DNA from: JBGPFS01 sp041483455
GTDB lineage: Bacteria; Chloroflexota; Limnocylindria; Limnocylindrales; CSP1-4
Direction: 5' to 3'
Assembly: GCA_041483455.1 (NCBI GenBank)
Contig: JBGPFS010000138.1
Location: forward strand, 1 to 6,801
DNA: 6,801 nucleotides
The notes beneath the pieces were generated by a model that had not been told where the DNA came from, ran no database searches, and saw nothing but the letters and a program-made list of their open reading frames with translations. Each line of letters opens with the position of its first letter. Position 1 is the first letter of the stretch. The translations under genes and the position numbers were made by a program. This document shows, piece after piece, positions 5,220 to 6,801 of this stretch.

Positions 5220-5905
5220 TCCTCGAGCGAACGCCAGGCGCCGGTCGAAGCGTCCCAGCGGGCGATCGCTCGGACCGCGGTCGGTCCCTCGATGGCTTCG
5301 CGCCGACGACGCGCGCTCGCGACGCTCTCGCCCCAGCCGGGCGGAACGAGCCGCGGCACGAGGTCGGCCAGCGGAGCGAGCACGAACAGCCGCTCCTGGG
5401 CCTCCCGATGGGGCACGTCGAGGAGGCGGACGGCTCCCGACGGGTCGACCTTCGCGGCCACCGGGCGACCGGCCGGAGGGCACTCGACCGCCAGGCGAGC
5501 GCGACCGAAGACGAGGAGGTCGAGGTCGAGCTCGCGCGGCCCCCAGCGCTGCCCCTTCCGGCGACCGGAGGCGGCCTCGAGCCCCTTCAGCGTCAGCAGG
5601 AGCGCGAGCGCGCCGGTCTCAGGATCCGGGCCGGCTGGGACTTCGAGCGCGACCGCCGCATTCCGGAACTCCGGCTGGTCCGTCAGCCCGACCGGCTCGG
5701 TGGCATAGAGCCGGGAGACGCCGCGGACCCGGACCCCGGGCAGCGCCGCGATCGCGCTCACCGCCGCCGCCAGTGCGCCGGCCGGGTCGCCCACGTTCGC
5801 ACCCAGGGCGATGTAGGCGCGGACGGTCCGCGGACGGCGGTGCCGGCTGGCCGGCTCCTCGCCACGGCCTCCCGCCCCAGATCGCCGCTCCGGTCGGACC
5901 GCCAT
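5216..5905 (-). CDS. folK: 2-amino-4-hydroxy-6-hydroxymethyldihydropteridine pyrophosphokinase
   Basis: HPPK transfers pyrophosphate from ATP to 6-hydroxymethyl-7,8-dihydropterin, making the substrate of dihydropteroate synthase in cytoplasmic folate synthesis. Seen in the 229-residue protein: YIALGANVGD (31-40), TEPVGLTDQPEFRNAAV (69-85), the family signature RWGPRELDLDLLVFG (120-134) with the Mg-binding Asp pair (127, 129), and VPHREAQERLFVLAPL (164-179). The stretch between LVFG and VPH is about 29 residues, against about 10 in E. coli FolK, so there is a loop insertion. The start at ATG 5905 is the nearest usable one. It has GGAGGG nine bases upstream (5915-5920) and adds about 28 low-complexity residues before the fold. 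No ATG, GTG or TTG lies closer to the core. The gene is convergent with glpX and divergent from the gene at 5939. The minus-strand frame stays open further upstream, but that part is antisense to the plus-strand gene. Confidence 0.93.
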   Translation of the reverse strand: MAVRPERRSGAGGRGEEPASRHRRPRTVRAYIALGANVGDPAGALAAAVSAIAALPGVRVRGVSRLYATEPVGLTDQPEFRNAAVALEVPAGPDPETGALALLLTLKGLEAASGRRKGQRWGPRELDLDLLVFGRARLAVECPPAGRPVAAKVDPSGAVRLLDVPHREAQERLFVLAPLADLVPRLVPPGWGESVASARRRREAIEGPTAVRAIARWDASTGAWRSLED

Positions 5906-5925
5906 CCGCTCGCGCCCTCCGTCGC

Positions 5926-5931
5926 TAGACT
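5926..5931 (+). promoter_or_regulatory. -10-like element seven bases before an ATG (possible leaderless start)
   Basis: TAGACT fits the TANNNT core of a -10 box and is followed by exactly seven bases and then the ATG at 5939-5941. That spacing would put the transcription start at or next to the A of the ATG, the usual geometry of leaderless genes. No Shine-Dalgarno sequence lies before this ATG, which agrees. No convincing -35 was found. Confidence 0.45.
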
Positions 5932-5938
5932 CGCCTCG

Positions 5939-6801
5939 ATGCCCGTCGACGTCATCATCCTCCACCCGCTCCCGGGATCGGCCGCCGGACCGCTCGAGCG
6001 CGCGCTCGGCGCGGCCCGGGCCACACTGGCCGAGCGCCACCGACGTGGCTTCCTGGCCGCCGGCGCCGCCGAGGCGACGGTCGTCGCGGGCGGGCCGGAT
6101 GGACGCCCGTTCGGGGCGCGATTGCGCGCGCTCGTCGCCGGCCGGCCGGTCGGTCGCGGCATCGTCTTGCTCGGCTCGGGTGCGATCCCCCTGGCGACGG
6201 CCGCGGATCGGCGCGCCCTCGTGACCGCGGCGGCCGGGGACGGCCTGGACGCGCTGGTCAATAACCGCTATTCGGCGGATGTCCTCGCCTTGAGCGCTGC
6301 CGCGGCCGGGCTCCTTGCCGACGTCCCGGCCGACCTGCCCGGCGACAACGCGCTTCCGCGCTGGCTCGACGAGGTGGCCGGGGTCGCCGTCACGGACCTG
6401 CGGGGCCGCCCGAGGCTCGGCGTCGACCTCGACTCGCCGCTCGACCTCGTCCTGCTTGCCGCGGCCGGGGCGGGCCCGCCCGAGCTCCGCGCCGTCGGGT
6501 CGGAGCTGGCCCTGGCGGGCCCGATCGGAGCCGCACTCGACGGCGTCCGCAGGGTCCTGTCCGACCGACGGGCCGAGCTGGTCGTCGCCGGGAGGACCTC
6601 GGCGCGGACCCTCGCCTGGCTCGAGCGGCACGCCCGCTGTCGGGTCCGGGCGATCGTCGAGGAGCGCGGCCTTCGGGCGGCGAGCCGTCTTGCCCAGGGC
6701 TCCGACGATGACGCGGCGGGACCCGCCGGCGCGGACCGAGCCGGCGGACGAGCGGATCGTGGCCCGTCGTCGGCGGCCTGGTCCGTCCGACCTGTCCGCC
6801 C
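5939..6801 (+). CDS. Uncharacterised protein with weak resemblance to nucleotidyltransferase-fold enzymes (3' end outside window)
   Basis: The frame is open for 287 codons from ATG to the right edge with consistently G/C third bases, so it is very likely a gene cut by the window. I do not recognise it. The first 180 residues alternate hydrophobic strands and helices: VDVIILHPLPG (3-13), GIVLLGSGAIPLAT (75-88), LVNNRYSADVLAL (106-118), GDNALPRWLDEVAG (135-148) and LGVDLDSPLDLVLL (160-173). The order and the VDLDSPLDL strand recall the CofC/MobA-type GT-A fold, where a similar [VL]D[VI]DTPxDL segment closes the domain. The glycine-rich N-terminal nucleotide loop of MobA is missing, and the metal Asp expected near IPL is replaced in LGSGAIPL. 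A second region (about 200-255; ELVVAGRTSARTLAWLERH, then EERGLRAASRLAQG) looks like another small alpha/beta unit, followed by a Gly/Ala/Arg-rich linker-like end. The gene is divergent from folK with 33 bases between starts. Function is unknown; catalysis may be altered or absent. Confidence 0.78.
   Translation, partial: MPVDVIILHPLPGSAAGPLERALGAARATLAERHRRGFLAAGAAEATVVAGGPDGRPFGARLRALVAGRPVGRGIVLLGSGAIPLATAADRRALVTAAAGDGLDALVNNRYSADVLALSAAAAGLLADVPADLPGDNALPRWLDEVAGVAVTDLRGRPRLGVDLDSPLDLVLLAAAGAGPPELRAVGSELALAGPIGAALDGVRRVLSDRRAELVVAGRTSARTLAWLERHARCRVRAIVEERGLRAASRLAQGSDDDAAGPAGADRAGGRADRGPSSAAWSVRPVR

Noticed and set aside
4167..5483. 438-codon minus-strand open frame opposite glpX
   Set aside because: It is antisense to glpX and also overlaps folK on the same strand in another frame. 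No motif or start signal supports it.
5906..6631. Upstream extension of the folK frame to give a 471-residue fusion protein
   Set aside because: The added residues have low-complexity Arg/Gly/Asp composition and lie antisense to the plus-strand gene at 5939, whose codon bias is better. The ATG at 5905 has its own ribosome binding site.

Overview
The window is a compact, very GC-rich bacterial chromosome segment, roughly 70% G+C by eye, with third codon positions almost always G or C. Seven genes are packed with gaps of at most about 180 bases. All but two are ordinary core genes. No tRNA, rRNA, CRISPR array, insertion sequence or phage gene was seen. Gene content, base composition and the look of the proteins suggest a high-GC member of the Chloroflexota, possibly a Limnocylindria-like soil or freshwater lineage. 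This is an impression from memory, and a high-GC actinobacterium cannot be excluded without a database search.

Layout, left to right. (1) Plus strand: the C-terminal third of a ClpB-type disaggregase, cut by the window edge. It is followed 17 bases later by a CoA-pyrophosphatase-type Nudix hydrolase. (2) A 70-base convergent gap holding two GC-only or GC-rich hairpins. (3) Minus strand: an unrecognised three-helix membrane protein, followed downstream by a small cupin protein. (4) A 182-base divergent control region containing an AT-rich inverted repeat, whose two arms each carry an outward-facing -10-like hexamer. (5) Plus strand: purH (bifunctional purine biosynthesis enzyme, from a GTG start with a strong ribosome binding site) and glpX (class II fructose-1,6-bisphosphatase) 17 bases later, probably co-transcribed. 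(6) Minus strand: folK (folate biosynthesis), whose TAG stop shares a palindromic CTAG with the glpX stop. (7) Plus strand, divergent from folK: a long open gene of unknown function that runs off the right edge. It has no ribosome binding site but a -10-like TAGACT exactly 7 bases before its ATG.

Functionally, purH and folK meet at folate: PurH consumes 10-formyl-tetrahydrofolate and FolK makes a precursor of it. GlpX serves gluconeogenesis. ClpB and the Nudix enzyme are stress and housekeeping functions. The window holds no clear new multi-gene system. The points most worth a second look are a PurH whose IMP-cyclohydrolase site departs from the usual residues, the uncharacterised gene at the right edge, the symmetric divergent promoter before purH, and the orphan membrane protein beside a cupin with a degraded metal site.
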